The notes: generated by a model not told the origin, from the sequence alone. Shown: positions 13,001 through 24,241, counted from the first letter of the stretch. The stretch: 64,000 bases of DNA from Branchiostoma floridae (GCF_000003815.2 NC_049979.1:25294058-25358057); one strand, 5' to 3'. Numbers and translations are program-made.

Positions 13001-13062
13001 ATGGGGTGATTGTGCACTACTTCTGCTGTAAAGATAGAAACGTCTGCCCTGTGGACAGCTAG
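6931..13062 (+). CDS. VPS39: VPS39/Vam6 (HOPS subunit), last two coding exons
   Basis: Two exons encode the C-terminal 58 or so residues of VPS39, a HOPS tethering subunit acting at late endosomes, lysosomes and autophagosome fusion. Exon 6931-7022 reads VQEQRMFYQSSKC, IITEEKMCRVCKKKIGN; exon 12981-13062 reads AFARYPNGVIVHYFCCK then DRNVCPVDS and a TAG stop. The Ser codon is split AG|T across the intron. The CxxC followed by HYFC is the C-terminal zinc-binding element of the Vps39/TGFBRAP1 family, and the FARYPNGV-VHYFC string is diagnostic of VPS39. Splice sites are TTCTCAG|G, AG|GTAAGA and TCTTCCAG|T. The rest of the gene (over 800 residues in relatives) lies left of this window. No frameshift is visible. 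Identification rests on family knowledge, not a search. Confidence 0.92.
7099..7374. mobile_element. MITE with CGCCAAAAAGTAGTTACTC termini
   Basis: The left end CGCCAAAAAGTAGTTACTCA is matched by its reverse complement at 7345-7374 (GAGTAACTACTTTTTGGCG). The enclosed 270 bp is non-coding. Arms of about 25 bp, short length and lack of genes define a miniature inverted-repeat element. A TA follows the right end, which would suit a Tc1/mariner-type element, but the left flank is less clear. Confidence 0.75.
8343..8545. mobile_element. CAGGGCTC-ended element, copy A
   Basis: Ends are CAGGGCTCAAAAT and ATTTCGAGCCCTG, flanked by the 5-bp duplication ATGTT on both sides. The body repeats the word ACCTGCA(C)/TGCAGGT many times and ends in the palindrome ACCTGCATATGCAGGT. 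It is shorter than copies B and C through an internal deletion. The 5-bp duplication and CAGGG start suggest a non-autonomous hAT5-type element (inference). Confidence 0.8.
9745..10163 (+). mobile_element. tRNA-derived SINE
   Basis: The head has an internal pol III promoter: an A-box-like TGGCACGATCGGG at 9751-9763 and a B box GGTTCAAATCC at 9795-9805. A tRNA-unrelated body of about 280 bp follows, then an (A)nT-rich tail at 10129-10163. The order tRNA head, body, A-rich tail is that of a SINE. The LINE partner and family name were not determined. Confidence 0.85.
11037..11213. other. Assembly gap (177 N)
   Basis: Unsequenced bases in the VPS39 last intron. The open frames that cross it are artefacts of translating N. 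Confidence 1.
11395..11742. mobile_element. CAGGGCTC-ended element, copy B
   Basis: This copy starts CAGGGCTCAGAAT and ends ATTCTGAGCCCTG. Flanks AAATG and AATTG look like a 5-bp duplication with one change. The body has the same ACCTGCA/TGCAGGT word iterations as copies A, C and E and also the tract ATGTATAAAACCCAGTACAT. Confidence 0.8.
12217..12574. mobile_element. CAGGGCTC-ended element, copy C (inverted)
   Basis: This is the same family as copy B in the opposite orientation. The left end is worn (TATGGCTCGAAAT) and the right end reads TTTCAAGCCCTG. Flanks share ATAT. It contains the GCAGGT word in both arms and the ATGTACTGGGTTTTATACAT tract. Confidence 0.75.
12981..13062 (+). CDS. VPS39: VPS39 last coding exon with stop
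   Basis: The acceptor is TTTTGTCTTCCAG. The exon completes the split Ser codon, then reads AFARYPNGVIVHYFCCK and DRNVCPVDS before TAG at 13060-13062. The tail after HYFC is more cysteine-rich than in the human protein as I recall it. Confidence 0.92.
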
Positions 13063-14214
13063 CCTGGCCGGAGGCTCCGAGGACCATACAACTGGAGGGG
13101 TTCAGTTACACTCAATCATTTGTGAACTTTGTACAAAGTATGCTTAGAGTTCATCCCACTGCAACTTTAGACTTGATTGTGCACAATGTATATAAATTTA
13201 AAATTGCCCAATAACTATATATTGTTGAACCTTTACATGTACATGCATTTTTGAGGATCACTGTATTTCAGAGATAACCGCAGACGTACCAACCAACACT
13301 GCAATTAACTTGTCTGCAATATGTTTTATTGTTTCTTTGTGGTAGGTATACATGAATGTGTATGGACATTTCTTTAAGGTTCATACTATGTATTCCAGGG
13401 TAGAGATTGCAGTATGGCAGAATGGGTGATTCTGTCAGTAGGGATCAGTCTCAACAGATCTGAATTTCAGCAAAGATTGTGGTCATAACCCATGCCTGTA
13501 CAAAGTTGCGCTTGTTGTTATACAATTGGCAATTCTGAATGCTATTGGTAATTCTACCAGTACAATTGGTGGTTCTCCTAGCAGATGTTTTGTGGGCTAG
13601 TTGTGGCTGTGATTTTTATGTCTGTCTCCCAGAAAGGAAGAGAGGCACTGATGTAGAAATTGCAACTACTAGCCTCGTGAACGAAACATTTCCTTGCAGA
13701 CTAGATTCTGCTGTTAGAGACCCTGATCATGATTCTACCAGTGAAATCGCCAATTCTTCCAGACACAATCTCTACAGAAACATGTGCATCTACCACTGTT
13801 GCACGATTCTCAGCATTGTTTTCTGCAGCTGTAATGTTAATTGTTACAGTAGTTACCCGCTTTACCAGTAGAAGTAGATGTGTAGAGTTAAGGATAGCAC
13901 CAGATATTGTTAAACTTTATAAATGATGAATGTTATGTCCTGCTTTATTAAACTAGCAAATACATTTCTTTACACCTTATTGGTTGCAGACAATCACGTA
14001 ATTTACAATCTGAAAGGAAACTGTAAAGCTAGCAAATGGATAACTACGCATATGAATATGGTTCAGTTAGCAAATTACTATCTGTTTACAGGCATATTTC
14101 TATTCTAATTGTATTGTATAAAATGCAGAATGCTTTGAAATGTCCTTTTTGTGTTGCATATTGATGATAATGTGTTGATAGAGACTATGAAGAGTATCAT
14201 GAATTTACAATAAA
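13063..14214 (+). other. Probable VPS39 3' UTR
   Basis: AT-rich non-coding DNA follows the stop codon without an obvious transposon end. It would terminate at the AATAAA at 14209-14214 if that signal is used. Its length is inferred only from that signal. Confidence 0.4.
14209..14214 (+). terminator. Candidate polyadenylation signal AATAAA
   Basis: A canonical AATAAA lies about 1.15 kb after the VPS39 stop and is the first I noted. Nothing in the sequence proves its use. Confidence 0.35.
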
Positions 14215-15535
14215 CCTACACTACTTGTAGTGCATTCATGGACCTTGCATTGGGTGCTTTCATTGTTGAGGCCTCCAGGTGGCCAGCCTTGGTACTGCAG
14301 AAGGACTTCCTATTTTAGTATCTTTGGCCATGGACATGATGTAGTCTTATTTAGTGTGATTTTAGGATTGTGTGGTCTAACTAGGGTGAGCCCGCTGGAC
14401 AGAGTCGCATGGAAGCGGTGTGTGAAGACTAGCCGACTGCTGCCCACCCATGTCAGAGACCCCAGCAGCAGTATAATCAAATACAATTTGTATGTACTGC
14501 TACTTCATTCACTTTCAAATGCTTGCTGAACGAGTATGGTTAAATAACTAAATTTGTCATAATATGCATTTTGTGTTTTCATCCTCACATTGTTACTTCC
14601 ATAAAATAATGCGTGCCAATCTCATTTTTAAAGAGAGATTTAAAGAAATGCATGTGACAATTGATGTATCATTTTACATTGTGCCCTTTAGGAATCACAT
14701 TTTTCTTTGGGGCATTTGTAAATGGTATCTGTGGTATGTGTACATAGATGTCCCATTCCAGTTGCCTTTTTTGTTGGTGTGGAATTTCAGAGAGATAGTG
14801 ACATGTAACAGCAGCTGGGGGGTAAACACTGTGCTTAAAACTGAGCCTCTCTTAAACACTGCATTCTTTTCTGGTGACTGTGGACCAGGGCTCTCTTTAG
14901 CCTGGATGTCAGGTTGTTTCTGACTTAGGCAAGATCTAGGCACAGTTTTACCTAACATCTGCAAGCTGACAGCTTGTCGCCATAAGCTTTTTTCAGTGTC
15001 TTGATGAAAATGTAGATGTCGCAGTCCAGATGTCGACAAAATTTTTCCTTTTAAAAAAATTTTTGTGTCAACTTCCTTGGGCAAAAAGTCATTTTCCCCT
15101 CCCAGTGCATTTCTAGTAGTTGAAGGTACAAATATTTTCTACACACTGAGATTATAGTTTCATCATGCATGGGAGGCTGAAACATTTTGCTAAATTGTTT
15201 ATAAGGAGGTTTCATCAGCTCCTTGCTTTAATTTTGTCATCCGATTTGGAACAATTAATAACTCGGTTGAACTTGGATTTAACTCCCAAACACAGATGGA
15301 TGTAAAGGGAAGTGTGTACCAGGAAATTCCTTCAAAGGGAGCCCATCTCATCTGACTAACCATGATGAAGGTGACAGCTGAGACCAGTAGGTAACCTGCA
15401 GGAAGCAGCTGCAGCTGCTGATAACAGCTGTTGCACCTGCCTGTCCCTGGGGGCTGGGGCATCATCCTTTCTGTAATTTGTATTTTACATGAATGCTAGG
15501 GGCACATTTCCTGCCTGGGCCTGGTCATATCAAAG

Positions 15536-15821
15536 CAAGGTTGTAACCAGCCTGAAATCATTTTCCGTCCCCTCGATTTTTAATGGGAATCCTATCAAGC
15601 ACTGAGATGCTATTTCTTTCAGGTGTAAATTTTGCTGGTAGACTGAGCTGTTCAATAGCATATCTTTTAGTGAAAAACTACACATGGGTTTCAGTTGTTT
15701 TTCTTAAATCTTGACATGCCAATTTTTGTCCGTCACAGAGGACAGAATAGGCAATTTTTTTCCATCCCCAGCTGCAAAATTCTGTCAAAGGACAGAAGGA
15801 CGGGTGCTGGCTACAACCCTG
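15536..15821. mobile_element. hAT MITE with perfect 8-bp target duplication
   Basis: Termini are CAAGGTTGTAACCAGC and GCTGGCTACAACCCTG, which are imperfect inverted repeats. TATCAAAG occurs immediately outside both ends (15528-15535 and 15822-15829). Eight-base duplications and CA(G/A)GG ends are hallmarks of hAT elements. The 286-bp body is non-coding and has CCGTCC/GGACGG blocks shared in style with the element at 45713-46062. Confidence 0.88.
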
Positions 15822-17099
15822 TATCAAAGTATCAATGTAGAAATCAGTCATGACCATATTTCTTTTAATATTTCTTGATATACACTTCAATTTTTCAGTC
15901 TCAGCTAGGCCCTAGTCTGGAAATGTGACCCTGGCATTACTAAGAAATGTGCAGAGTGAATCACTCAGTCTCACTCACTCGTCATACTGATACATGGAGA
16001 TCAGCACACAAACATAAGAAATGTTAAAGATATTACCGTTAAAAGGATGAAGAAAGATGATGTACTGAAACAGTATGCTCACATAGTTTAATTGACAACT
16101 GAAACAGAATTTAATTTGTATTCTACTTTTCTATACCAGTGTTACAATGGGGGCATAACGTAACATTACATGTACAACGGAACAATTTTCCATATTTTTT
16201 TTTGTATTTTAAATGTAATAAATACAGCTGATTTTGTATTTATGTCACCCCGTAATTAAGGGGTGGTATAACCTCTTTGTGTGTAAACACATAGACCGAG
16301 ATGATGATGATGATGATGACACATGACCAAGGCTTGCTGATGAATCCATGCTTCAGGTCATAATGCTTTTCTATCCTGTCATGTATATCACACTCCGGTA
16401 CTTAACACTACAGTATGTCAATTGCGTTTACCTTTGTTGAGAAGCATGCACTGGAGGGGATAGCAAACAATTCATCTTTCATTATGCCCCACTCAAAACA
16501 CTCAAGTATGTACCATCTGTCAACAACTAAACAAACAAACTCCTCCCTCTGAGAGGGGTTCTCAGAGTTGAATATTACTAAGAGGATGGAGCAAACAAGA
16601 TTTATTGCCTGTTCTCAAATATCAGAGCATTATCATCATTTTTACAGGGGTCAACTTTTGCAGTAGTGGTGGAAGGCAGGGAGGGATGTTGAAGTTATCT
16701 CTCGGCTTTTCTTCGCTGACGAAGATCGTCTAGGGTTGTTTCCCACGTCTGGTGCAGGCGCGCTGGTGGCTGAAGTTATACTGTGGCACTAAAGTACATA
16801 TCTGCAGTGTTGTGATTTCACAGTGAATAGACATGCTTTTGCGATGAAGAGGCACCACAAAAATTGCCATAATTTAAAGATAAAGCCACCGAGACTTTCC
16901 GTATCCCATTAACTAATGAATCCAAGTTCTAATGACCTGCTAAGTAGTATTAGTTTGAAATACAATACTTGTTACCATGTATATATCAATAGTCACATAT
17001 TTATAGTGTTAACATTTTATCTTAATTCCCAAAGGATTTTGATGTTTCTACCATCTACATTGTAATGTTCCAAAATCATTTATACACCCCCAACTTAAA

Positions 17100-17283
17100 A
17101 TGGAATAGCCATACATGTAGGGTGATGAGGTATCATGTCATGATGTTGGTCTGTGTTCCAGATGGCCTCTATCTGTTCTTTGACATCTTTCAACATCATG
17201 TCAATCCTCTGTCTAGAGATTGACCCAGTGAATTTGGCACCACAAGGAATTAAGGGGATTTTGAAGCTTCTTACAGTAAAGCC
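17100..17283 (-). other. Coding-like segment, unidentified
   Basis: On the minus strand an open stretch of about 60 codons with no stop reads FKIPLIPCGAKFTGSISRQ, then RIDMMLKDVKEQIEAIWNT. The composition looks protein-like (mixed charge, possible amphipathic helix DMMLKDVKEQIEAI). The plus strand is open over much of the same stretch, so chance is not excluded. It could be a lone exon, a gene relic or part of an old transposon protein. I recognise no family. Confidence 0.2.
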
Positions 17284-17964
17284 TTAAACTCCCTTTAAGT
17301 TATGATTATCAACCTAATCACAGCAGCCTGGGAGTCAACCAGGGACAGAACGGACGGGAGATCTGTAAGCCAAGGTGCCACGCTCCTCTCTGGAGCAAGT
17401 GGTGTGATGAGTGAGTGAGCGATTAACCTAAAAAAGTTAGTGATTTCTGAAGAGTTGCATTACTCAGGAGTACAGGCAAAAGTTGACAGTAAAACATGGA
17501 AAGATTGCAACAAAACTTTTCTTGTCCAACTCTGTTGAACCAAGGACATGCTCAAATGCAATCCAACGCATTCAGCAGTTCACTCCAAGTCCATTTTGTG
17601 TTTTTTGATTGCCATAAATGAAGCTTTGAAGATCCTTGAAGATGTTATAGTTACATATGTCAATCTAATTGATATAGTTACAAATGTCAATCTGAATGGA
17701 AACTTTAGTACAATGTACTAACGTCTTGTAGTTTTCATGCCATAATTCTGCACTACAAACCTTTAAAAATCACAATCATGATCTATTAAAGATTAACTCT
17801 AACATTTTGTTAGCAACCTATAATAAGTGCAAACTTCGATGTCATTGAAATTCTGAATAGCATAGAATCTGCAATTTCATTTATTACGTTTTGTGATAGG
17901 AGGGAAAATAGTTTTTGTAGGGTCATGGTTCACAGTTGAATAAATTCTGTAGTACAGTTACTGT

Positions 17965-18340
17965 TAGGCCACGCCAATTTTATTTGTTGTTTTTCGGATT
18001 TTCCGACCTGATTTTTCCCGATTTTGAAAAAAAAAAAAAATTTTCAAATTGATGGCCACACCTTGTGTTGACAAAATTTCACAGCCTCTCCCAAACTAAC
18101 TATGGGCCTCAATATACATGTAGCTGTATGTGCCTATTTTGGACATACAGCAACTGGAAACATTTAAATTTTTCTTCAAACTTTGGACTTTGCTACCAGG
18201 GACCCCCTAAATTAACTGTAACTTGAGTAAGCCCCTTGATCACTCCTACCCCCGACTTTTGGCAAAAGTTTTTTTTTTCTGACCGCCCGACCCAATTTTT
18301 TTCTGAAAAAATCCGATAACAAATAAAATTGGTGTAGTTA
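17965..18340. mobile_element. Foldback/MITE element with CAATTTTATTTGTT arms
   Basis: Arms starting TAGGCCACGCCAATTTTATT and, reversed, TAACTACACCAATTTTATT lie at the ends, with subterminal TCGGATTTT and CCGACC/GGTCGG words. It is non-coding. The element at 47956-48354 begins with the same TAGGCC and also has CCGACCC subterminal words, so the two are probably related. Confidence 0.7.
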
Positions 18341-19208
18341 GGACAACATACATGTATTTGGGATATCAGGATTTGCAGTGGATATATATCTCCAGAGGTG
18401 GCACTGCTGAGCAAAAAATTAACAACTTGAAAACAAAATGCAAACATTTCAAAATTTACAGTAGTTGTTGAACATGAATGAGTTCAGCATCACCACATAA
18501 ACTGCTACTGAACTTCAGGAAGAATTTGTCATTGATGAAAAGGTCTCATTCCTGTATTACCCCGACTGTGTAGTCCAAAAGAGTCTGGGCCGAAAAAATT
18601 ATTGGGCCCCCAAAGCGTGTTTTTAGGTCAACCAAAAATTCTCTTTAATTGATCCGAATTGATATGAAAAGGGTTTAAGATAAAAGCTTGTGTTTTACTC
18701 GCATATGGTTTATATGCATGAAAGTTTCGTGACCCGAGCGATTGTCGGACGTTTACGCATTTTTGTCCTTAGTGCTGCGGTCAGGCCTTTCTGGGCTCAA
18801 GAGGACCTTTAGCGGACAGTGGCTGGATTCATTTTGAAATTGAGATAAAAATTGTTCTGTGCGCTAGATTTGGGTGACAATTTTTTCATTGCCTCACGAA
18901 TGAGTGCACTTGCAATAGAAAGCAAAACATCTCCAGATAGACTGTTTTTTTATTGGATTTGCGGGCATAGAAGTGGTGTGTTATAACATGTATTCCTATG
19001 GGACGGCAAAATGCAGGAATCAGACAAAATGTCCTCAAGAAGGTTTAACCTTGACCTTGTAACACAGGGAGATGTATGGAGAGGAAATAGCCCATCATGA
19101 GGCACTACTGGGGAGAATTGTTGGTAGATTTTGATGTATCCGGTTGCCGACCCACCAGGCATCAATTACACTATTCATGACCTGTCAGCAGTCATGACCC
19201 TGAAGTAT

Positions 19209-19403
19209 TACTGTAAATGCAGAAACTTTTGCAGTGGTTTAATGTTCGTGGTTTTCACGGCGGCCGCTTCACCGCGAACATTTTTCTATAGCAGTAAGGG
19301 ACAACAGTGCATGGTGCTACAGCGAATTTAAAACCACCGCGAAAAGTCCTTTTTCCCGCTACGGTGAAATTAAATCCCCGCAAACTTAAATGCATTTACA
19401 GTA
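19209..19403. mobile_element. TA-flanked MITE, TACTGTAAATGCA termini
   Basis: TACTGTAAATGCA at the left and TGCATTTACAGTA at the right are perfect inverted repeats including a terminal TA. Subterminal CGCGG/CCGCG words are also inverted. The 195-bp length and TA ends fit a Tc1/mariner-type miniature element. Confidence 0.82.
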
Positions 19404-19947
19404 TCCTCAAGTGTACCACTGCCGCCCTACTGGTCATGTGATTTACACACCTCAACAGGAAATCTCCCATCATGCATGCCAAAGTTACTAGCATATCCCA
19501 GATAACATCATATCCCAAGGCAGGAACTTGGACTCTTTTCAAGTTCAAACAGCTGGAAATAGAATATGTTTGAGATTTAAAGACTCTTATCCCAAGATTT
19601 GTGGGTAGCTTTTCCTTTGCTGCTTGCAAGTTGTGGAATTCAATGACACTAAGTCTTATAAACCATGCTTAAATTATTAAGGATGAGTGGATAAAGCATT
19701 ACAAATGTAGTATAAGTTGAACCAGAGCACACATACACATCAGGGGGTTCTTTGATACAGGAGAGGAGTGCTGAAATTTTCATTGACATAATGAAAGAAA
19801 AAAAGGAAGATGTGATACAACATGGAGAACAAATTTTTGTCTTAGTCTCTCTACCTGTCTATTAAAACAGGTAGAGACCAAGTTGCTTTGCTTGTTATGC
19901 CACCTCAGTTTCAGTTGCTGTTTCTCCGATTTTACAGGAGATTAATT

Positions 19948-20056
19948 AGTCTTTGTAACACAAACTCCGCTGTCCAGGGCTGTAAACTGACCCCTCCCCG
20001 CAGGGGCCCGGCGGATGTTTGGTGGGCTGCTGTAAGGGAGATTTAATCAGGCTAGA
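19948..20056. repeat. Dispersed ~105-bp repeat, copy 1
   Basis: It shares AAACTC(C/T)GCTGTCC, GGGCTGTAA, GGCGGATGTT and GAGATTTAATCAGGCTA, in the same order, with 25080-25183. The conserved order and length show a common repeat; family unknown. Confidence 0.7.
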
Positions 20057-21442
20057 GATTAATAGATAAGTATTTTTAAGATGAAACATGTATGTACAGC
20101 TGCACAACAAAGTCAACATTGTAAGGTTGTGGTCTAGTAAACATTATCATGATTAAGTCCAATTTATCATAGCACAACATTCTGAAAAAAGGGGAAGCAA
20201 AAAACAAAATTGTTTCCCATCACGTATAATCTAGTGGCCCACAAACATAAAAACACTGCAGATATTTCAAGACTTACAGTAACCACCACCAGCTGTTAAA
20301 ATAAACACATACTGAGGCTGTTGTGTGTGTGAGTATGTAGGCTTGATGTAGATATTGATTTGTATTGACCCGGTAAGGGCACAGAGCACCAAGTAATTAA
20401 AAAGTGCCACATCAATGTGTGTGTACAGTTATTAATCTGCCTGCTTCCCTCTGCAGTGTTTTCAGATAATAGAGCCTGAGTTGTGCAAATGTTTTACTTT
20501 TTACTACCAAGATGACAACATTTGTCCTCCATTTGTTTTGAAGATGTCTTTCTTTTCTTATAAAAGAGCTACCCAGTTTACCCTGTGGGAATTGATACCC
20601 AGTTATGGGAATTACTGGACTATCCCTAACTTTTTAATATTTGAATATGGCCCTTGACAACAGCAGTTTTGTTACACAAAAAGCAGAAAGACAACTGTCA
20701 ACAGATGGCTAGGACTTAAAATAACAATAAAATGACAAATGTCAAATTGACATGTTTTTCTACAGTTGATCATCAAGTAGTAATTTTGTAAACTTTGGAT
20801 ATCATATCATTTCTGCATACATCACTTTCAAAGTGAAGTGTATGTAGAAAACAATACTAGAAGTACACGTCTTGGTAAATTGAAAACAAACTTTAACATT
20901 GAATTTGTACAAGCCAAGAATAAATTCTGCCCATTGTTGTATTAAAATATACTATACTATAGATCACTATATAGTAAATGCAACATTTGAATCAATGAGA
21001 TGTAATATGTTTCTCCATTGAGTCGAGTCGAGTTTGGGTTGGTTGGAGTTTCTATCCTTAATTTTTAAGTTTAATATTAAAGTTATGTGGTCTTCTTCAG
21101 CTCAGCTCACTATTACATTGGGTTTTATATTGTGGGGGCGATCAAGTGACCTGTGGTTGTAATTGCGGTTGTTCTTTTGTAAACGTTACAGTAGTATTCC
21201 TACTATACTTTTAAAGTGTTCCCTGCAATCGTTATTTGAATGACTGCTGTCGATTGTGTTAATTTAAAACAACCGTTCACTTGATTTGATAGGCGGTACA
21301 AAAAGAAGATAAAAAGCAGATAATCTTTTATGTTTACCAGGGAGTACCTAACCTTTCACCCAACCCCGGGCCCCGTCACTTTTTACAAGCGCTTGTTACA
21401 TTTTTCCCGCCCTTTTAAAACACACGACACTAAACAAACAAC

Positions 21443-22250
21443 ATGATGGAAACAGGCGATTCATTCGACATACCATTCAGAACACTTCATACATGGCCAT
21501 CGCCCACCGACTCCCTTTCACCTTTTCACAGGGATGACATCATCCCGACATTCTTGTTCCAATGCCCAAATTTGGCGCGTAAGTGGGCGGAACCGCCGTA
21601 TCCTGCCCACGTGCCGGATTGGAGCGCTCCCAACACCGCTCATAACTATTTACACTGGCAGGGGAAAGTCCAGTAATTGCTGGGCTCAGTGCATTTCCTC
21701 ACATGTATTGAAGTCATCGGGGATTGCACCTCAGGTTCACGGGTCTGTCCCTATAGTTCACCTCATGTTTCAAATGTAAACGTTAAACTAAAGGATCCCG
21801 AGGCAACAAAGTATCGCATAATAACTGAAAGAAAACCTTTATTGTATATTTCTGCCCAACCGACCTATCATATAAGTGCAGGTAACAACAAAGACAAATG
21901 AAAACATGCATATAAAAGCATCACAGATTTAGTATAAGTTCTAAAACAGAGGTTCGAAATGTGTGAAATTGTCAGTCGTTTCTCTTTCTTTTTGTCAGAG
22001 AAGATTTCAAGGAGGATATTTTTGCGAAGTTGACATGGAAAACATGAAAAGCGCACTTAACAATGCCATATTGAGGACTACACCTGAATTTTACAAGAAC
22101 GCTATGTGTTATATCGATCTGTTTGCTTCTGTTGCACATAAAGCAGTGAGAGGAGAAACGACCACAGAAGAGGATTTGAACGCGTCGGACGGAATACGTT
22201 GTTTCCTTATTATCTTATTCTATACCGAGAAACTTATTGTTATGTATTGA
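21443..22250 (+). CDS. Candidate unidentified gene (2-3 exons)
   Basis: An ATG at 21443 opens a frame reading METGDSFDIPFRTLHTWPS and ends at a strong donor (GCGC|GTAAGT, 21579). A strong acceptor with a long pyrimidine tract ends at 21998. After it a frame runs to a stop at 22248-22250, reading YFCEVDMENMKSALNN and later RTTPEFYKNAMCYIDLF, ASVAHKAVRGETTTEEDL. A possible middle exon, 21690-21881, keeps phase 1 with exon 1 but then needs a weaker AAG acceptor at 22011. Alternatively an ATG at 21534 joins exon 1 to the strong acceptor in phase 0. The upstream 80 bp is GC-rich. The segments look coding, but I recognise no family and the exon joins are uncertain. Confidence 0.33.
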
Positions 22251-22579
22251 GGTATTTTATTTCTTGTTTATTATCTGCACCTTACGCTGTCATCACCTGC
22301 ACATTACCAAGAGACATCCGTGACCGACGACTGGCTAGTTAATGTGGTGCGTCACGATAAGATAGCATTGCCTCCTCCACTGTGATAGAATCTCTGTAGG
22401 CATTGGCGAAAGTTGTTGGGTTAGGCTCGAGCTGGGACCATTCGCGATTTTCAACCGGCAAGGTTCTAATACCAGGAGGCGAGTAGTCTACCCGCTGTGT
22501 TCTGACACTTTTCTGACCAATTTCCTGAATTTTGGGCCAAATTCTACTATCCCCGTACCCACGTACGGCCTGGTGCAGG

Positions 22580-22776
22580 CTACTCTTTAAGCAGAGGTTA
22601 GGCTCTGGGTGTTGTTTTTTTAACGTTTTTTTAGTCGGGCTTTCTATTTTATATTGTATCTTGTATTCTAAGGTTTTGACAATACAAGATACAATACCAA
22701 ATAAAAATCCCGATAAAAACGACTAAAAAACGTTACAATAAAAACAGCCGGAGCCTAACCTCTGCTTGGAGAGTAG
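22580..22776. mobile_element. Long foldback MITE, CTACTC...GAGTAG
   Basis: Nearly the whole 197 bp is one hairpin. Left arm words AAGCAGAGGTTAGGCTC, AACGTTTTTTTAGTCG and TTGTATCTTGTA are answered in reverse order by TACAAGATACAA, CGACTAAAAAACGTT and GAGCCTAACCTCTGCTT. An isolated related end (ACTCTCCAAGCAGAGGTT) lies at 29885-29902. Confidence 0.85.
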
Positions 22777-23270
22777 GTGGAGGCTACTTTAGGGGGTTGA
22801 TTGAGGAGGATGTTGGCCTCCTCTGTCATGTGCGACAGAGCCGTTTGGAGGGACTTCATGACGTCACCTGATCGGATGAACTGAACTGATTTTTTTTCAG
22901 TTTCACATCGGATCTGACGTACATTCACCACCGTTTGGTGGCACAGTAGTGAAGGTTTCGTTAATTTCATGCAAATGAAAAATCTCCAAGTAGATGCTAA
23001 AAAGGAATGATCGTGTCGTGAGCTGTGGCTATCCAACTTTTTGTGCCACAAACCCTTAAAAAACAACTCCTAACGGCAAAGCCACGGATTATCTTTAATG
23101 ACGAGCAACATATGGTCATGTTGGTATTCAAGTTTTTCACCCCTCCAGTAATCAAAACACTCGTTTTCATTGAAACGTGCAATTAGCATTTTTTAAAAAT
23201 AAATCAGCTCATTTTTCTGACAAACCTAGCTTGTTTATTTATTTATGATTGTCGGAAAATGTCTCCATTA

Positions 23271-23536
23271 TACCCGTCACATTAGCCCTCGGGCAAGAAC
23301 TTGCAAATAAACTTCTCATTATCCACGATCTTCGGGCGTATCGATGGAAGATCGGCCATATTTAAGATCGACAGAGGGTTGCGCGTATTTTTCACTTGAA
23401 AACCGTCCCTGTCACATGTAAGCCATACTTTGTACCTTGTACAATTGTTGTGTGATAAAGTTATTATTATAAGCGGCTCGGGCGATTGCCGCAGAATCGT
23501 CGTCCGATCGATTTTTGCAAAATGTGACAGGGGTAT
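23271..23536. mobile_element. Inverted-repeat element with CCTGTCACATT termini
   Basis: ATACCC(C)TGTCACATT at the left is matched in reverse complement at the right (AATGTGACAGGGGTAT). The inside is non-coding and has GCCCTCGGGC and GGCTCGGGCGATTGCC words. It is probably a MITE; the open frame on the minus strand spanning it is not convincing as a gene. Confidence 0.55.
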
Positions 23537-24037
23537 GACAGAGAGTACAAGAACGGTGACAGTAGCGATCTGACTTGATCTTTCAGAGGGCCTGACTTCA
23601 TCAGCCAACACACCATCATCCTGCATGTGAACTTTTCATGTCACCCCAGGCGACAGCCGCTTAAAAGGTAGAAAAGCCAGCAACCCAATACAATAAAAAT
23701 GTTGTGATGCATTTTTCACACACACAAAAAACATAATAAGTATTGTGGGAAAGGAAAGAAGGCATTGATGTTTCCTGTAATTTGGCTCATATCAAGTCGC
23801 AAAGGGTGACAGCAATTTGCATGTTTCAACGAGAACAAGCCCGAAAGTTCAAAGACACTATGCATGATTTGATAGGATTCGATTGCCTTGTCGTATGTGC
23901 TATGTGCTATTAAAGTTTGCGCCAGGCAGTCTTGTATACTAAAAATCGCTTCATTGAGCCACTGGTTGTGAAGTCAGAGTTTGTCATAGATCCTTATTGA
24001 CTAGATTGACAAACTTGGCCAGTGGCAGTAACGCTAT

Positions 24038-24241
24038 TTCACCTTTATCCGCGGGGTACCTATATCCGTTGTTTGTAAAATAAAACCCAGGGCGTTTGTG
24101 GATATCAAGTTAATGGACGGTGGTTTCAAATTGCAATACTCTGAAATTATTACAATTCTAAACCACCGTCCGTTGACTTGATATCTATAAATCCCGATTT
24201 TACAAACAACGGATATAGGTCAGCCGACGGATAAAGGTGAA
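24038..24241. mobile_element. Near-perfect palindromic MITE
   Basis: Left half TTCACCTTTATCCGCGGG, ATATCCGTTGTTTGTAAAAT, GATATCAAGTTAATGGACGG and its reverse-complementary right half make a 204-bp foldback. A diverged partial copy (TTCACCTTTATTTGTGGGGT, TCAAGTCGACAGATGGTGGT) lies at about 11996-12116. Such foldbacks are typical of lancelet MITEs. Confidence 0.82.

Larger units (their letters stand above)
14215..21442. other. Intergenic, repeat-bearing region
   Basis: No host gene is recognised. It contains a hAT MITE (15536-15821), a foldback element (17965-18340), a TA-flanked MITE (19209-19403) and a roughly 105-bp dispersed repeat (19948-20056). A coding-like segment on the minus strand at about 17100-17283 is listed separately with low confidence. 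Confidence 0.6.

Noticed and set aside
14695-15084. 129-codon minus-strand frame
   Set aside because: No recognisable motif, no splice context and low-complexity composition; most likely chance in AT-rich DNA. A nearby CAGGGCTCTCTTTAGCC resembles a hAT end but has no partner terminus.
23282-23626. 114-codon minus-strand frame
   Set aside because: It spans an inverted-repeat element and both its termini, so it is better explained as transposon sequence.
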